From assembly GCA_016713735.1 (NCBI GenBank), contig JADJOP010000004.1, forward strand, positions 310,001-374,000: a stretch of DNA of 64,000 nt. The letters run 5' to 3'. Below the pieces are notes generated by a model. It saw nothing but the letters and a program-made list of their open reading frames with translations. It ran no database searches and had not been told where the DNA came from. The translations under genes were made by a program, and so were the position numbers. The DNA is from Bryobacterales bacterium (GTDB lineage: Bacteria; Acidobacteriota; Terriglobia; Bryobacterales; Bryobacteraceae). This document shows positions 1 through 8,008 of this stretch, piece after piece. Numbering within the stretch: position 1 is the first letter of the stretch; every line of letters begins with the position of its first letter.

Positions 1-486
1 TACTACACCCGCACCACCTTCGAGTTCACGCACGGTGAACTTGGGGCTCAGAACTCCATCCTCGGAGGCGGCCGCTACGACGGCCTGGCTGCGCAGCTCG
101 GCTCTAAAATGCCCGCACCCGGGATCGGCTTCTCCATTGGCCAGGACCGCCTGATGCTCGCTCTGGAAAAGGAAGCTGCCAGCGCGGTCTCATCGCTCGA
201 CGTTTTCATCGCTCCGATGGGCGCCGAGGCCGCTCGCCTCGCCTTCTCGCTGGCACACGGTTTGCGCGCCCGCGGCGTGTGCGTGGAGGTCGGCCCCGAC
301 GCCAAGTTGAAGCGTTCGTTGGAGCTTGCCCACAAGTTGGTGGCCCGATATACTCTTATCATCGGCGACGAGGAGACACGCTCCGGACAGTTCCTGTTGA
401 AGGAAATGACCACCGGCGAGCAGGTTTCTGTCACCAGGGAACTCCTCTTCAGCCGCTTCACCACCACAACCGATCATGGAATCTAG
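1..486 (+). CDS. hisS: Histidyl-tRNA synthetase, C-terminal part (5' end outside window)
   Basis: The frame is open from base 1 and ends with TAG at 484-486, giving the last 161 residues of a class II aminoacyl-tRNA synthetase that charges tRNA-His. The start of the fragment has the HisRS motif 3 region, with GGGRYDGL followed by PAPGIGFSIGQDR. It is followed by the alpha/beta anticodon-binding domain, seen in the DVFIAPMG strand and the LKRSLELAHKLVARYTLIIGDEE segment in pieces. The stop overlaps the start of aspS by 11 bases, so the two synthetases are probably co-transcribed and translationally coupled. hisS-aspS pairs are common in bacteria. Confidence 0.93.
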   Translation, partial: YYTRTTFEFTHGELGAQNSILGGGRYDGLAAQLGSKMPAPGIGFSIGQDRLMLALEKEAASAVSSLDVFIAPMGAEAARLAFSLAHGLRARGVCVEVGPDAKLKRSLELAHKLVARYTLIIGDEETRSGQFLLKEMTTGEQVSVTRELLFSRFTTTTDHGI

Positions 487-2257
487 CCTCGCTCTCGATT
501 TTCTCGGCGAACTTCGCCGCACCCATAGCTGCGGCGCTCTCCGCCTCGCCGACGCCGGCAAATCCGTCGTCCTCATGGGTTGGGTTCACCGCCGCCGCGA
601 TCTCGGCGGCGTCATCTTCATCCACCTGCGCGACCGCGAAGGCGTCACCCAGTGCGTCTTCCACGCCGAAGGCGACTCCGTCCTTCACCAGAAGGCAGAA
701 AGCCTGCGTCCGGAATACGTCATTGCCATCCGTGGCAAGGTGGAACCCCGTACCGCCGATACCGTCAACGCCAACATCATCACCGGCGAAGTGGAAGTGG
801 TAGCCGAAGAGATCCTCATCCTCAACGAGTCCAAGACGCCACCCTTCCCGATGGAAGACCATGTTGACGTGAGCGAAGAGGTCCGCCTCAAATACCGCTT
901 CGTCGACCTCCGCCGCCCGCGCATGCAGCGCAACGTCATCCTGCGTTCAAAGGTCTCGCTCGCCGTGCGCAACAGCCTTGCCCAGCAGGGTTTCCTCGAA
1001 ATCGAAACGCCCTTCATGACGCGTTCCACGCCGGAGGGCGCGCGCGACTTCCTCGTCCCCTGCCGCCTCCAGCCCGGCACCTTCTACGCGCTGCCGCAGT
1101 CGCCGCAGATCTTCAAGCAACTTCTCATGGTCAGCGGCTATGACCGCTACTTCCAGATCGTCCGCTGCTTCCGCGACGAAGACCTCCGCGCCGACCGCCA
1201 GCCCGAGTTCACCCAAATCGACCTTGAGATGTCCTTCCCGCAGCAGGAGCAGATCTTCGAGGTCATCGAGCCCCTCGTGCACAACGTCTGCCGCGAGGCC
1301 GGTTTCGCGGTCAGCGGCCCCATCCCGCGCCTCACCTACGACGAAGTGATTCGCTCCTACGGCGTCGACAAGCCCGACCTCCGCATGCCGCCCTTCCTCG
1401 ATGTCGCCGACCTCTTCCCCGGCTCCGGCCTCACCGCCGACGGCATGCCGCTGGTCGCCATTCACATCCCCAACGTCGGTACGCTCAGCCGCAAGGACCG
1501 CGACGACGTAAAGCCCTTCGGCCAGGAGCGCGGCCTGCGCGTCTATGACGACGTGAAGCGCCTCGAACGCGACTTCGCCGCCCCCATCGCCACCGTGCGC
1601 GAACGCATGGGCGTGAAGGAAGGCGACCTGCTCTTCCTGTGCGGCGTCGGCGAACCGCCCAAATCGCCGCGCCCCGTGCAGTCTGTCTTCGAAGCCTGCG
1701 GCGCCTTCCGCACCTTCCTCGGCCAGCGCTTCAACGACCGTCACCAGCTGCTTTCGCCCACCGACTTCCGCTTCCTCTGGGTCGTCGACTTCCCGATGTT
1801 CGAATGGGACGAAGAGGACAAGCGCTGGGTCGCCGCTCACCACCCCTTCACCAGCGTGAAGGATGAGCACATCGAGAAGCTCACCACCGACCCCGCCGGC
1901 TGCCGCGCCAAGTCCTACGACCTTGTGCTGAACGGCGTCGAACTCGGCTCGGGCTCCATTCGTATTCACCGCCGCGACGTGCAGTCGAAGGTCTTCGCCG
2001 CTCTCGGCAGGAGCGACGACGAGGCCCGCCGCCGCTTCGGCTTCCTTCTTGACGCCCTCGAATACGGCGCGCCCCCGCACGGCGGCATCGCCCTCGGCCT
2101 CGACCGCCTCGTCATGCTCCTCGCCGGCGAGTCTTCGATCCGCGACGTCATCCCGTTCCCCAAAACCTCCAAGGGCACCGACCTCATGTGCGAAGCGCCC
2201 TCGGAAATCGGCGACCGCCAGCTCCGCGAAGTCGGAATCGCCCTTCGGAAATCCTAA
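476..2257 (+). CDS. aspS: Aspartyl-tRNA synthetase, bacterial type
   Basis: This 593-residue class II synthetase activates aspartate and loads it on tRNA-Asp in the cytoplasm. The N-terminal 110 residues form the OB-fold anticodon-binding domain (VLMGWVHRRRDLGGVIFIHLRD). Class II motif 2 is visible as FRDEDLRADRQPEFTQIDLE near residue 225, and motif 3 as GIALGLDRLVMLLAGESSIRD near residue 550. The region around residues 300-410 is the GAD insertion that marks bacterial AspRS. Length matches the family. The ATG overlaps the end of hisS. Sequence alone does not show whether it is discriminating or also charges tRNA-Asn. Confidence 0.96.
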   Translation: MESSLALDFLGELRRTHSCGALRLADAGKSVVLMGWVHRRRDLGGVIFIHLRDREGVTQCVFHAEGDSVLHQKAESLRPEYVIAIRGKVEPRTADTVNANIITGEVEVVAEEILILNESKTPPFPMEDHVDVSEEVRLKYRFVDLRRPRMQRNVILRSKVSLAVRNSLAQQGFLEIETPFMTRSTPEGARDFLVPCRLQPGTFYALPQSPQIFKQLLMVSGYDRYFQIVRCFRDEDLRADRQPEFTQIDLEMSFPQQEQIFEVIEPLVHNVCREAGFAVSGPIPRLTYDEVIRSYGVDKPDLRMPPFLDVADLFPGSGLTADGMPLVAIHIPNVGTLSRKDRDDVKPFGQERGLRVYDDVKRLERDFAAPIATVRERMGVKEGDLLFLCGVGEPPKSPRPVQSVFEACGAFRTFLGQRFNDRHQLLSPTDFRFLWVVDFPMFEWDEEDKRWVAAHHPFTSVKDEHIEKLTTDPAGCRAKSYDLVLNGVELGSGSIRIHRRDVQSKVFAALGRSDDEARRRFGFLLDALEYGAPPHGGIALGLDRLVMLLAGESSIRDVIPFPKTSKGTDLMCEAPSEIGDRQLREVGIALRKS

Positions 2258-2288
2258 CCGGCCCGCCGCGCCGTTGTACGCTGAAGTC

Positions 2289-3410
2289 ATGTCAGGCTCG
2301 CTTCATCCCAACTCGGGACCGCACCACGCCCCGCGTGACTACGCGCGCACCCCGCTCAACATCTACTGGGAGATGACGCAAGCCTGCGCGCTCGCCTGCC
2401 GCCACTGCCGCGCCGAGGCCATGCCCACGGCCCACCCCAACGAGCTCAACTTTGAGGAAAGCCTCGCCTTCCTCGATCAGATCGGCGACTTCGGCGACCC
2501 CCTGCCCCACCTCATCCTCACCGGCGGCGACCCGCTTAACCGCCCCGATCTCTTCATCCTCATTGAGGAAGCCCGCCGCCGCGGCATCGGCGTCTCCATC
2601 ACCCCCGCCGCCACCGCCGCCCTCACCCTCGACGTCCTGCAGCGGCTCAAGGACGCCGGCGTCGAAGGCCTCGGCCTCAGTCTCGACTGCTCCACCGCCG
2701 CCGCCCACGATGCCATCCGCGGCGTCCCCGGCACCTTCGACCGCACCATGCAGGCCATCCGTTGGGGCGAAAGCCTCGGCCTCCCCATCCAAGTCAACAC
2801 CCTCGCCGCCGCCGAAACCGCCCACGACATCCCCGCCGTCTACGAACTCCTCAAGCCCCACGACATCGCCCGCTGGAGCCTCTTCTTCCTCATCTCGGTC
2901 GGCCGCGGCAAGGTCCTCCAGCCCCTCTCGGCCGAAGACAGCGAACGCTTGATGACCTGGATCTTCGAAACCTCCCGCCAGGCCCCGTTCATCGTCGCCA
3001 CCACGGAAGCGCCCTCCTATCGTCGCGTCGCCCTCGAACGCATGCGCGAGGAAGGCCTCACCGGCGAACAGATCAAACGCTCCGCCCCCTTGCGCGGCGC
3101 CGGCATCCGCGACGGCCACGGCATCATGTTCGTCTCCAACACGGGCGAGATCTGTCCCGCCGGCTTCCTCCCCATCTCCGCCGGCAACGTCCGCTCGCAG
3201 CGCGTCGCCGAGGTCTACCGCGAAGCCCCGCTGTTCAAGTCCCTCCACGACCCCCGCCAGTTTGAAGACCGCTGCGGCTACTGCGAATACAACGCTCTCT
3301 GCGGCGGCTCGCGCGCACGCGCCTATGAGGCCACCGGATCGCCCCTCGGCACCGACCCCCTCTGCACCTACATCCCCCCGCCCAAATCCCACGGCCCGCA
3401 CACGGCCTGA
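2289..3410 (+). CDS. Radical SAM/SPASM domain protein (TIGR04053-like)
   Basis: A 373-residue radical SAM enzyme starting 31 bases after aspS. The open frame runs back into aspS, but ATG 2289 fits the family start. The SAM-binding iron-sulfur cysteines lie in CALACRHC near residue 37, followed by LILTGGDPLNRPD. The C-terminal SPASM-like part has CPAGF, then CGYCEYNALCGGSRARAYE and a last cysteine near PLCTYIP, expected to bind auxiliary clusters. The pattern ending in WEMTQAC belongs to the TIGR04053 group, related to PqqE, AhbD and NirJ. No peptide precursor or haem gene lies next to it, so the substrate is unknown. Confidence 0.82.
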   Translation: MSGSLHPNSGPHHAPRDYARTPLNIYWEMTQACALACRHCRAEAMPTAHPNELNFEESLAFLDQIGDFGDPLPHLILTGGDPLNRPDLFILIEEARRRGIGVSITPAATAALTLDVLQRLKDAGVEGLGLSLDCSTAAAHDAIRGVPGTFDRTMQAIRWGESLGLPIQVNTLAAAETAHDIPAVYELLKPHDIARWSLFFLISVGRGKVLQPLSAEDSERLMTWIFETSRQAPFIVATTEAPSYRRVALERMREEGLTGEQIKRSAPLRGAGIRDGHGIMFVSNTGEICPAGFLPISAGNVRSQRVAEVYREAPLFKSLHDPRQFEDRCGYCEYNALCGGSRARAYEATGSPLGTDPLCTYIPPPKSHGPHTA

Positions 3411-3445
3411 CCGCCGCGCCCCTACGCGCTACAATAAACACGTTC

Positions 3446-4720
3446 ATGCGCACATTCACCCCCGCCCTTGCCCTCGCCCTGCTCGTCTTCGCGCACGGCT
3501 GCAAACGGGCCGCTCCCACCAACGTCGCCGCCGAAGTCAACGCCCGCCCGGTCCTCTTCGCCGACCTCGAAAAGCAGTTTAAGATCCAATTCTCCTCTTC
3601 CAACCCCGAGGCGAATGAAGACCTCGTCGACAACCAGAAGCTCGACATCCTGCGCAGCATGATCGACAACGAGATCATGCTCCAGCGCGCCGAAAAGCTC
3701 GGCCTCATGGCTGTCGACTCCGACGTCGAGGCCAAGTTCAACGAGCTCAAGGCCCCCTACACCCAGGAAGAGTTCCAGCGCCAGATGGACGCCCGCAAGA
3801 TCACCGTCCAGGATCTCAAGGTTCAGATCCGCCGCGACCTCTCCATCGCCAAGCTCTTCAACCGCGAGATCACCTCCAAGATCTCCATCACCGACAAAGA
3901 CGTCACCGACTTCTACAACGCCAACAAGGCCAGCTTCAACCTCGCCGAACCGCAGGTCCACCTGGCCACCATCCTCGTCACCCCGCAGCCCGACCCCAAC
4001 GTCAAGAACCTCCGCTCCGACAAGGCGCAGAACGACGAGCAGGCCAAGCGCAAGATCCAGATGATCGAAGCCCGCCTCAAACAGGGCGAGGACTTCGCCA
4101 TGATCGCCCAGAGCTTCTCCGAGGACCCCAACACCGCCCCCAACGGCGGCGACATGGGCTTCATCCCCGAATCCGCGCTCGAGCAGGCCAACGTCGAACT
4201 GCGCAAGATGGTCATGTCGCTCCAGCCCGGCCAGGTGTCGCCCATCATCGCAACCGCCGAGGGCTACCGCATCCTGCGCCTGGTCTCCAAGGAACCCGCC
4301 GGGCAGCGCGAACTGAACGACCCGCGCGTCCAGCAGACCATCCGCGAGACGCTGCTCAACCGCAAGGATCAGCTCCGCAAGGCGGCGTATTATGAGGTGG
4401 CCCGCAACGAGGCCAAGGTCACCAACTACTTCGCCCAGCAGGTGCTCGAACGCGCCCAGGGCACCCCCCCCCCCCCCCCCCCCCCCCCCCCCAGCCGCGA
4501 AGGGTGGGGGGGGGGGGGCGGCTACTCGCTGGTTCGCTGCGCCGCGCCTTGCCCGTTCGGCTGGCCGCGCCCGCCTTCCGCACCTTCTCAAAGTACTCCT
4601 GCACGAACGGCTGCAAGTCCAGCGGCACCTCGTCGCGCCGGATCTCGCTCCCCGATTCCTGGTGGGTGCTCTGCCTCTCCGAGTAAGCCGTGCGCAGTTG
4701 CTGCTGCTTGCTCGACTTGA
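3446..4720 (+). CDS. Parvulin-type peptidyl-prolyl isomerase lipoprotein (SurA/PrsA-like); true 3' end uncertain
   Basis: The N-terminus is a lipoprotein signal (MRTFTPALALALLVFAHGCK), with the likely lipidated cysteine at residue 20. A SurA-type helical N-terminal domain follows to about residue 165. The parvulin domain covers about residues 170-280, with VHLATILVTPQ at its start and PNGGDMGFIPE near its middle. The protein should assist folding of exported proteins in the periplasm. Recognisable homology stops at VLERAQG near 4462, where a 29-base C run begins. Everything after it, including the stop at 4720, lies antisense to the neighbouring gene and is probably an artefact. The natural end is likely within or just after the C run. 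Confidence 0.8.
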   Translation: MRTFTPALALALLVFAHGCKRAAPTNVAAEVNARPVLFADLEKQFKIQFSSSNPEANEDLVDNQKLDILRSMIDNEIMLQRAEKLGLMAVDSDVEAKFNELKAPYTQEEFQRQMDARKITVQDLKVQIRRDLSIAKLFNREITSKISITDKDVTDFYNANKASFNLAEPQVHLATILVTPQPDPNVKNLRSDKAQNDEQAKRKIQMIEARLKQGEDFAMIAQSFSEDPNTAPNGGDMGFIPESALEQANVELRKMVMSLQPGQVSPIIATAEGYRILRLVSKEPAGQRELNDPRVQQTIRETLLNRKDQLRKAAYYEVARNEAKVTNYFAQQVLERAQGTPPPPPPPPPSREGWGGGGGYSLVRCAAPCPFGWPRPPSAPSQSTPARTAASPAAPRRAGSRSPIPGGCSASPSKPCAVAAACST

Positions 4721-6059
4721 CCTCCATCATCATCTCGCCCTTGATGTTCTCGGCCCGCTTGCCGAAGATCTCGCTGATCTTCCCCATCGCCGCCGCCTGC
4801 TGGGCGTCCTGAATCTCCTTGGCCCCGTCCTGCTTGCCCATGCCGCTCTGCTGCGCCGCCTGGCTCTGCTGGTCGCTGCCCTTGTCGCCCGCCTTGCCCT
4901 GGCCCGATTGCGCCTGCTCGCTCGGCTGGCCTTCGTCGGCGCCCTCGGCGTCGTCGGTCGGCGAACCCTTGCCCTGCGTCTGCCCCTTCTGCTGGCCCGC
5001 CTGCTTGCCCTGCATCTCGCCGCCGCCCTGCGTGCCCTTCTGGTTGTTGCCCGCCTTCTGCTGCTGCCCCTGGTTGGGAATCTTCATCTTCGCCAGCAGG
5101 TTCGCCATCGCGTCGCGCATCTTGTCCATCAGGCTGGAATTGTTGTTGCCCTCCTTGCCCTGGTTGCCCTGCTTGGCCTCCTGCGGCACGCCTTTCTGCC
5201 CGTCCGGACCCGCCATCTCATTGGCCTGCGAATCGCCATCCTTGCCCTGTCCCGGCGCGCGTTCGCTGCCCTCCGGGTCCTCCTCCATCGCATCGCCTTC
5301 CTCGGCCTGCGCCTTAATCTCCTTGGTCATCGACTTCAGCAGATCCCTCGTGTCCACGCCCGCATTCACATCCGGCGTATCGGTCTCCGAGAGCGCATCC
5401 TGGCTCCCCGCGTCGAGCTCCTTCTGCTCGTCGCTCTGCTCCTCCACTGAGATCCCCATCGGCTGCTCGCCCGCCTTGCGCCCCTTCTGGCCGTTCTTGG
5501 CCCGCGTCTCCTTGCCCGGCGTGAAGAACGTCGAAAGCCCGCTCACCATCGGCGCATGCACATCGAGCGTCCCGAGCAATCCATAGCGGACTATCATCAG
5601 CCCGCCCAATCCCGCAATCAGCGCCGCCGCCACATAGGCCTGCCGCGGCAGCGACCACGGATACACCTCGGCCGCCTGCAGCCCGCGCGAGGTCTCCTCG
5701 GCCTTGGCCCGCTGCAGTTCCCACAGCTCTTGCGCCACATGCCCGCGCTTGCTCTCATCGCCAAAGTAATAGGCGGTCGAAAGCGTGTCGCTCAACTCCA
5801 TCCGCCGGTCGATCTCCTGCGCCACCTGGTACGGCCCCGGGATGCGTCGCATCGTCCGGTACGCGCTCCAGCCCGCGCCCACGCCAAACAGCAGGATCAG
5901 CCAGCGCCAGTCAAACAGGTCCGAACCGGCGATCAACACCAGCGCCGCGCCGCCCAAGGCCGCGCACGCCCCCGTGATCGTCTGCTCGACGACATGGTGC
6001 ATCACCGTCCGCCGCCGCGCGGCGTCCACAAGATTGATCAATGCGCTGGAGTCAGTCAC
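4419..6059 (-). CDS. Membrane-anchored Gln/Gly/Lys-rich helical protein (DUF4175-like); 3' end uncertain
   Basis: The protein of about 546 residues has two early transmembrane segments near residues 28-47 and 50-65 (GAALVLIAGSDLF; WLILLFGVGAGW), then a helical stretch with EIDRRMELSDTLSTAYYF. A third membrane segment sits near residues 140-160. A long hydrophilic region rich in Gln, Gly and Lys fills about residues 190-470. It ends with a conserved-looking tail, VPLDLQPFVQEYFEKVRK. This layout resembles DUF4175-type proteins, often found near MoxR/vWA-type membrane genes, though none is seen here. The residues after the tail run through the homopolymer block and are probably not real, so the true stop is near 4530. 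Function is unknown. Confidence 0.7.
   Translation of the reverse strand: MTDSSALINLVDAARRRTVMHHVVEQTITGACAALGGAALVLIAGSDLFDWRWLILLFGVGAGWSAYRTMRRIPGPYQVAQEIDRRMELSDTLSTAYYFGDESKRGHVAQELWELQRAKAEETSRGLQAAEVYPWSLPRQAYVAAALIAGLGGLMIVRYGLLGTLDVHAPMVSGLSTFFTPGKETRAKNGQKGRKAGEQPMGISVEEQSDEQKELDAGSQDALSETDTPDVNAGVDTRDLLKSMTKEIKAQAEEGDAMEEDPEGSERAPGQGKDGDSQANEMAGPDGQKGVPQEAKQGNQGKEGNNNSSLMDKMRDAMANLLAKMKIPNQGQQQKAGNNQKGTQGGGEMQGKQAGQQKGQTQGKGSPTDDAEGADEGQPSEQAQSGQGKAGDKGSDQQSQAAQQSGMGKQDGAKEIQDAQQAAAMGKISEIFGKRAENIKGEMMMEVKSSKQQQLRTAYSERQSTHQESGSEIRRDEVPLDLQPFVQEYFEKVRKAGAASRTGKARRSEPASSRPPPPTLRGWGGGGGGGGGCPGRVRAPAGRSSW
4464..4517. repeat. Homopolymer block: 29 C then 12 G
   Basis: Bases 4464-4492 are an uninterrupted C run, followed by 13 mixed bases and then 12 G at 4506-4517. 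The block lies exactly where two convergent genes should stop, and it disrupts both 3' ends. It looks like a sequencing or assembly artefact, because poly-C and poly-G runs face each other. A real low-complexity spacer or strong hairpin cannot be excluded. Confidence 0.7.
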
Positions 6060-6149
6060 GTTCCTGCCCTCATTCTATCGCCCGCCGCCGCATCCGTTTG
6101 GACGCGCCCCCCGGCGAAGCGTCGCCAAGCCCCCTGCTACCATCCTCAT

Positions 6150-7442
6150 ATGGACAAGGACGCCATCCTGCTCGCGCGCAGCGAATTCCTCTTCCCCGCC
6201 GTCTTCCATCTCTACCGCGAACCGCTCGTGCTCGCCCGCGCCAAGGACCAATACGTCTGGGACGCCGATGGCCGCCAATACCTCGACTTCTTCGGCGGCA
6301 TCGTCACCGTCTCCATCGGCCACTGCAACGACGAGATCAACGCCCGCCTGCACAAGCAAATCGACACCCTCGGCCACACCTCCACGCTCTACTCCTCGGC
6401 CCCACCGATGGAGCTGGCCCGCAAGCTCGCCGCCATCTCGCCCGAAGGCAAGCTCACCCGCTCCATGTTCACAAACTCCGGCTCCGAGGCCAACGAAACC
6501 GCCATCCACGCCGCCCGCCTCTACACCGGCAACAGCGACATCATCGCCCTCCGCCACTCCTACCACGGCCGCTCGCAGCTCTCCGCCGCCCTCACCGGCA
6601 ACCACACCTGGCGGCCCACGGGAGCGCCCTCGCCCAGCATCACCTTCGCCCACAATGCCTACTGTTATCGCTGCCCGTTCGGACTCACCTATCCGAATTG
6701 CGACATCCGCTGCGCCACCGACGTTCGCGATCTGATCCGCACCACCACCTCGGGCCGCATCGCCGGCATCATCGCCGAGCCCATCCAAGGCGTCGGCGGC
6801 TTCATCACGCCCCCGCCCGAGTACTTCGGCATCGTCGCCGGCATTGTTCGCGAACACGGCGGCCTCTTCATCTCCGATGAGGTCCAAACCGCCTGGGGCC
6901 GCACCGGAACAACCTGGTTCGGCATCGAACACTGGGGCGTCACGCCCGATATCATCACCTCGGCCAAGGGACTCGCCAACGGCTTGCCCATCGGCCTTAC
7001 GCTCGCCCGCGACGAGGTCGCCCGCGCCGTCCCCTCGCCCACCATTTCCACCTTTGGCGGCAACCCGCTCTCCTCCGAGGCCGCCTGCGCCGTGCTCGAC
7101 TTCATCGAAGCGCACGGGCTCCGCACCCGCACCGCCGACCACGGCTGCTACCTGCGCGCCGGGCTGCGCGACCTCCAATACCGTTTCCCGATCATCGGCG
7201 ACGTGCGCGGCATGGGCCTCCTGCAAGCCCTCGAACTGGTGAAGGACCCGGCCACCCGCGAACCCGCGCCCGCCGAAACCACCGCCGTTCTCGAAGCCGC
7301 CCGCGCCCAGGGACTCCTCATCGGCAAGGGCGGACTCCACGGCAACTGCCTCCGCCTCTCGCCGCCGATGAACATCGAGCGCGCCGACATTGACGAGTTC
7401 CTCTTGCGCCTCGCCCGCGCATTCGAGACAATCGGCAACTAG
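6150..7442 (+). CDS. Class III PLP aminotransferase, AGXT2-like
   Basis: The 430-residue protein is a fold-type I, class III aminotransferase. PLP-binding signs are the TNSGSEANE segment near residue 110, the DEV motif in FISDEVQTAWGRTG, and the Schiff-base lysine in TSAKGLANGLPIG near residue 273. HSYHGRSQLSAALTGN and FGGNPLSSEAAC match the alanine-glyoxylate / 3-aminoisobutyrate-pyruvate aminotransferase subgroup, so an amino-acid or beta-amino-acid donor with pyruvate or glyoxylate as acceptor is likely. The start is ATG 6150; the longer upstream frame overlaps the divergent membrane-protein gene and lacks homology. The zinc-ribbon gene follows after 3 bases. Confidence 0.88.
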   Translation: MDKDAILLARSEFLFPAVFHLYREPLVLARAKDQYVWDADGRQYLDFFGGIVTVSIGHCNDEINARLHKQIDTLGHTSTLYSSAPPMELARKLAAISPEGKLTRSMFTNSGSEANETAIHAARLYTGNSDIIALRHSYHGRSQLSAALTGNHTWRPTGAPSPSITFAHNAYCYRCPFGLTYPNCDIRCATDVRDLIRTTTSGRIAGIIAEPIQGVGGFITPPPEYFGIVAGIVREHGGLFISDEVQTAWGRTGTTWFGIEHWGVTPDIITSAKGLANGLPIGLTLARDEVARAVPSPTISTFGGNPLSSEAACAVLDFIEAHGLRTRTADHGCYLRAGLRDLQYRFPIIGDVRGMGLLQALELVKDPATREPAPAETTAVLEAARAQGLLIGKGGLHGNCLRLSPPMNIERADIDEFLLRLARAFETIGN

Positions 7443-7445
7443 AAG

Positions 7446-7721
7446 ATGGACGAGAAAGCGTTTTATACCGAATCCCGCGCCCGCAAGCCGGCGCAGTTGA
7501 ACTGCCCCTTCTGCCGCACGGTGGACAGCTACGACCTGGAATGGGTGGTGCGCCGCAAGAAGGACCGCATGCCCAACGGCGGCGACGAACGCGACCGCGC
7601 CAAGTTCGCCAAGGCCCAGAGCTACATGGTGCTCATGGACAACCAGGCCAACTGCAAAAACATGCGCTGCCGGAAACGGTTCGACATCTCCGGCGTGAAG
7701 ACGATGGCGTTTATCGACTGA
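7446..7721 (+). CDS. Small zinc-ribbon-like protein
   Basis: A 91-residue protein starting 3 bases after the aminotransferase stop and probably translated with it. It has two cysteine pairs, CPFC near residue 20 and CKNMRC near residue 77, spaced as in a zinc ribbon, and is otherwise basic with no membrane segment. I do not recognise a named family. Nucleic-acid or protein binding would be a guess. Its 3' end overlaps the convergent gene at 7711 by 11 bases. Confidence 0.7.
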   Translation: MDEKAFYTESRARKPAQLNCPFCRTVDSYDLEWVVRRKKDRMPNGGDERDRAKFAKAQSYMVLMDNQANCKNMRCRKRFDISGVKTMAFID

Positions 7722-8004
7722 GCCCGGCAGCGGTGGCTCGCACGGCCACGCCCCGCGCCCGCAGCTCGTCGAGCAGCACGCGCACGGCCTCCGTATTCTC
7801 GGCCGCATCGCCCACCACCCAGGCCCACGCCAGCTCTTCGCGAAAGGCCTTCGTGATCACCCGCCACGCGGCAAGCTCCGCCGGCACGGTGCGGCCAATC
7901 TGAATCACGGACCAGAAGCGCACCAGACCCCGCGCCTCGGCCTCGCTGGGCTCAGGGCCTTCCAGGATGAGATGGTTGTCGCCGAAGGCGAGAATGCCCG
8001 TCAC
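7711..8004 (-). CDS. Small hypothetical protein, last gene of the adaptor operon
   Basis: This 97-residue protein starts with GTG (8002-8004), only 4 bases after the efflux adaptor ends. It contains VRFWSVIQIGRTVPAEL and a likely strand-helix pattern at the C-terminus (ENTEAVRVLLDELRARGVAV). No family is recognised and no signal peptide or membrane segment is seen. The tight spacing suggests coupling to the adaptor, but its role is unknown. Confidence 0.6.
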   Translation of the reverse strand: MTGILAFGDNHLILEGPEPSEAEARGLVRFWSVIQIGRTVPAELAAWRVITKAFREELAWAWVVGDAAENTEAVRVLLDELRARGVAVRATAAGLSR

Positions 8005-8008
8005 GCCG

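Noticed and set aside
947..2290. Long minus-strand open frame (447 codons) antisense to aspS
   Set aside because: It is a shadow of GC-rich codon usage; it has low-complexity Glu/Ala/Gly composition and no domain, while the plus strand is a clear AspRS.
6075..7808. 577-codon minus-strand open frame across the aminotransferase
   Set aside because: Antisense shadow, Gly/Ala/Asp/Val-rich, spanning several real gene boundaries.
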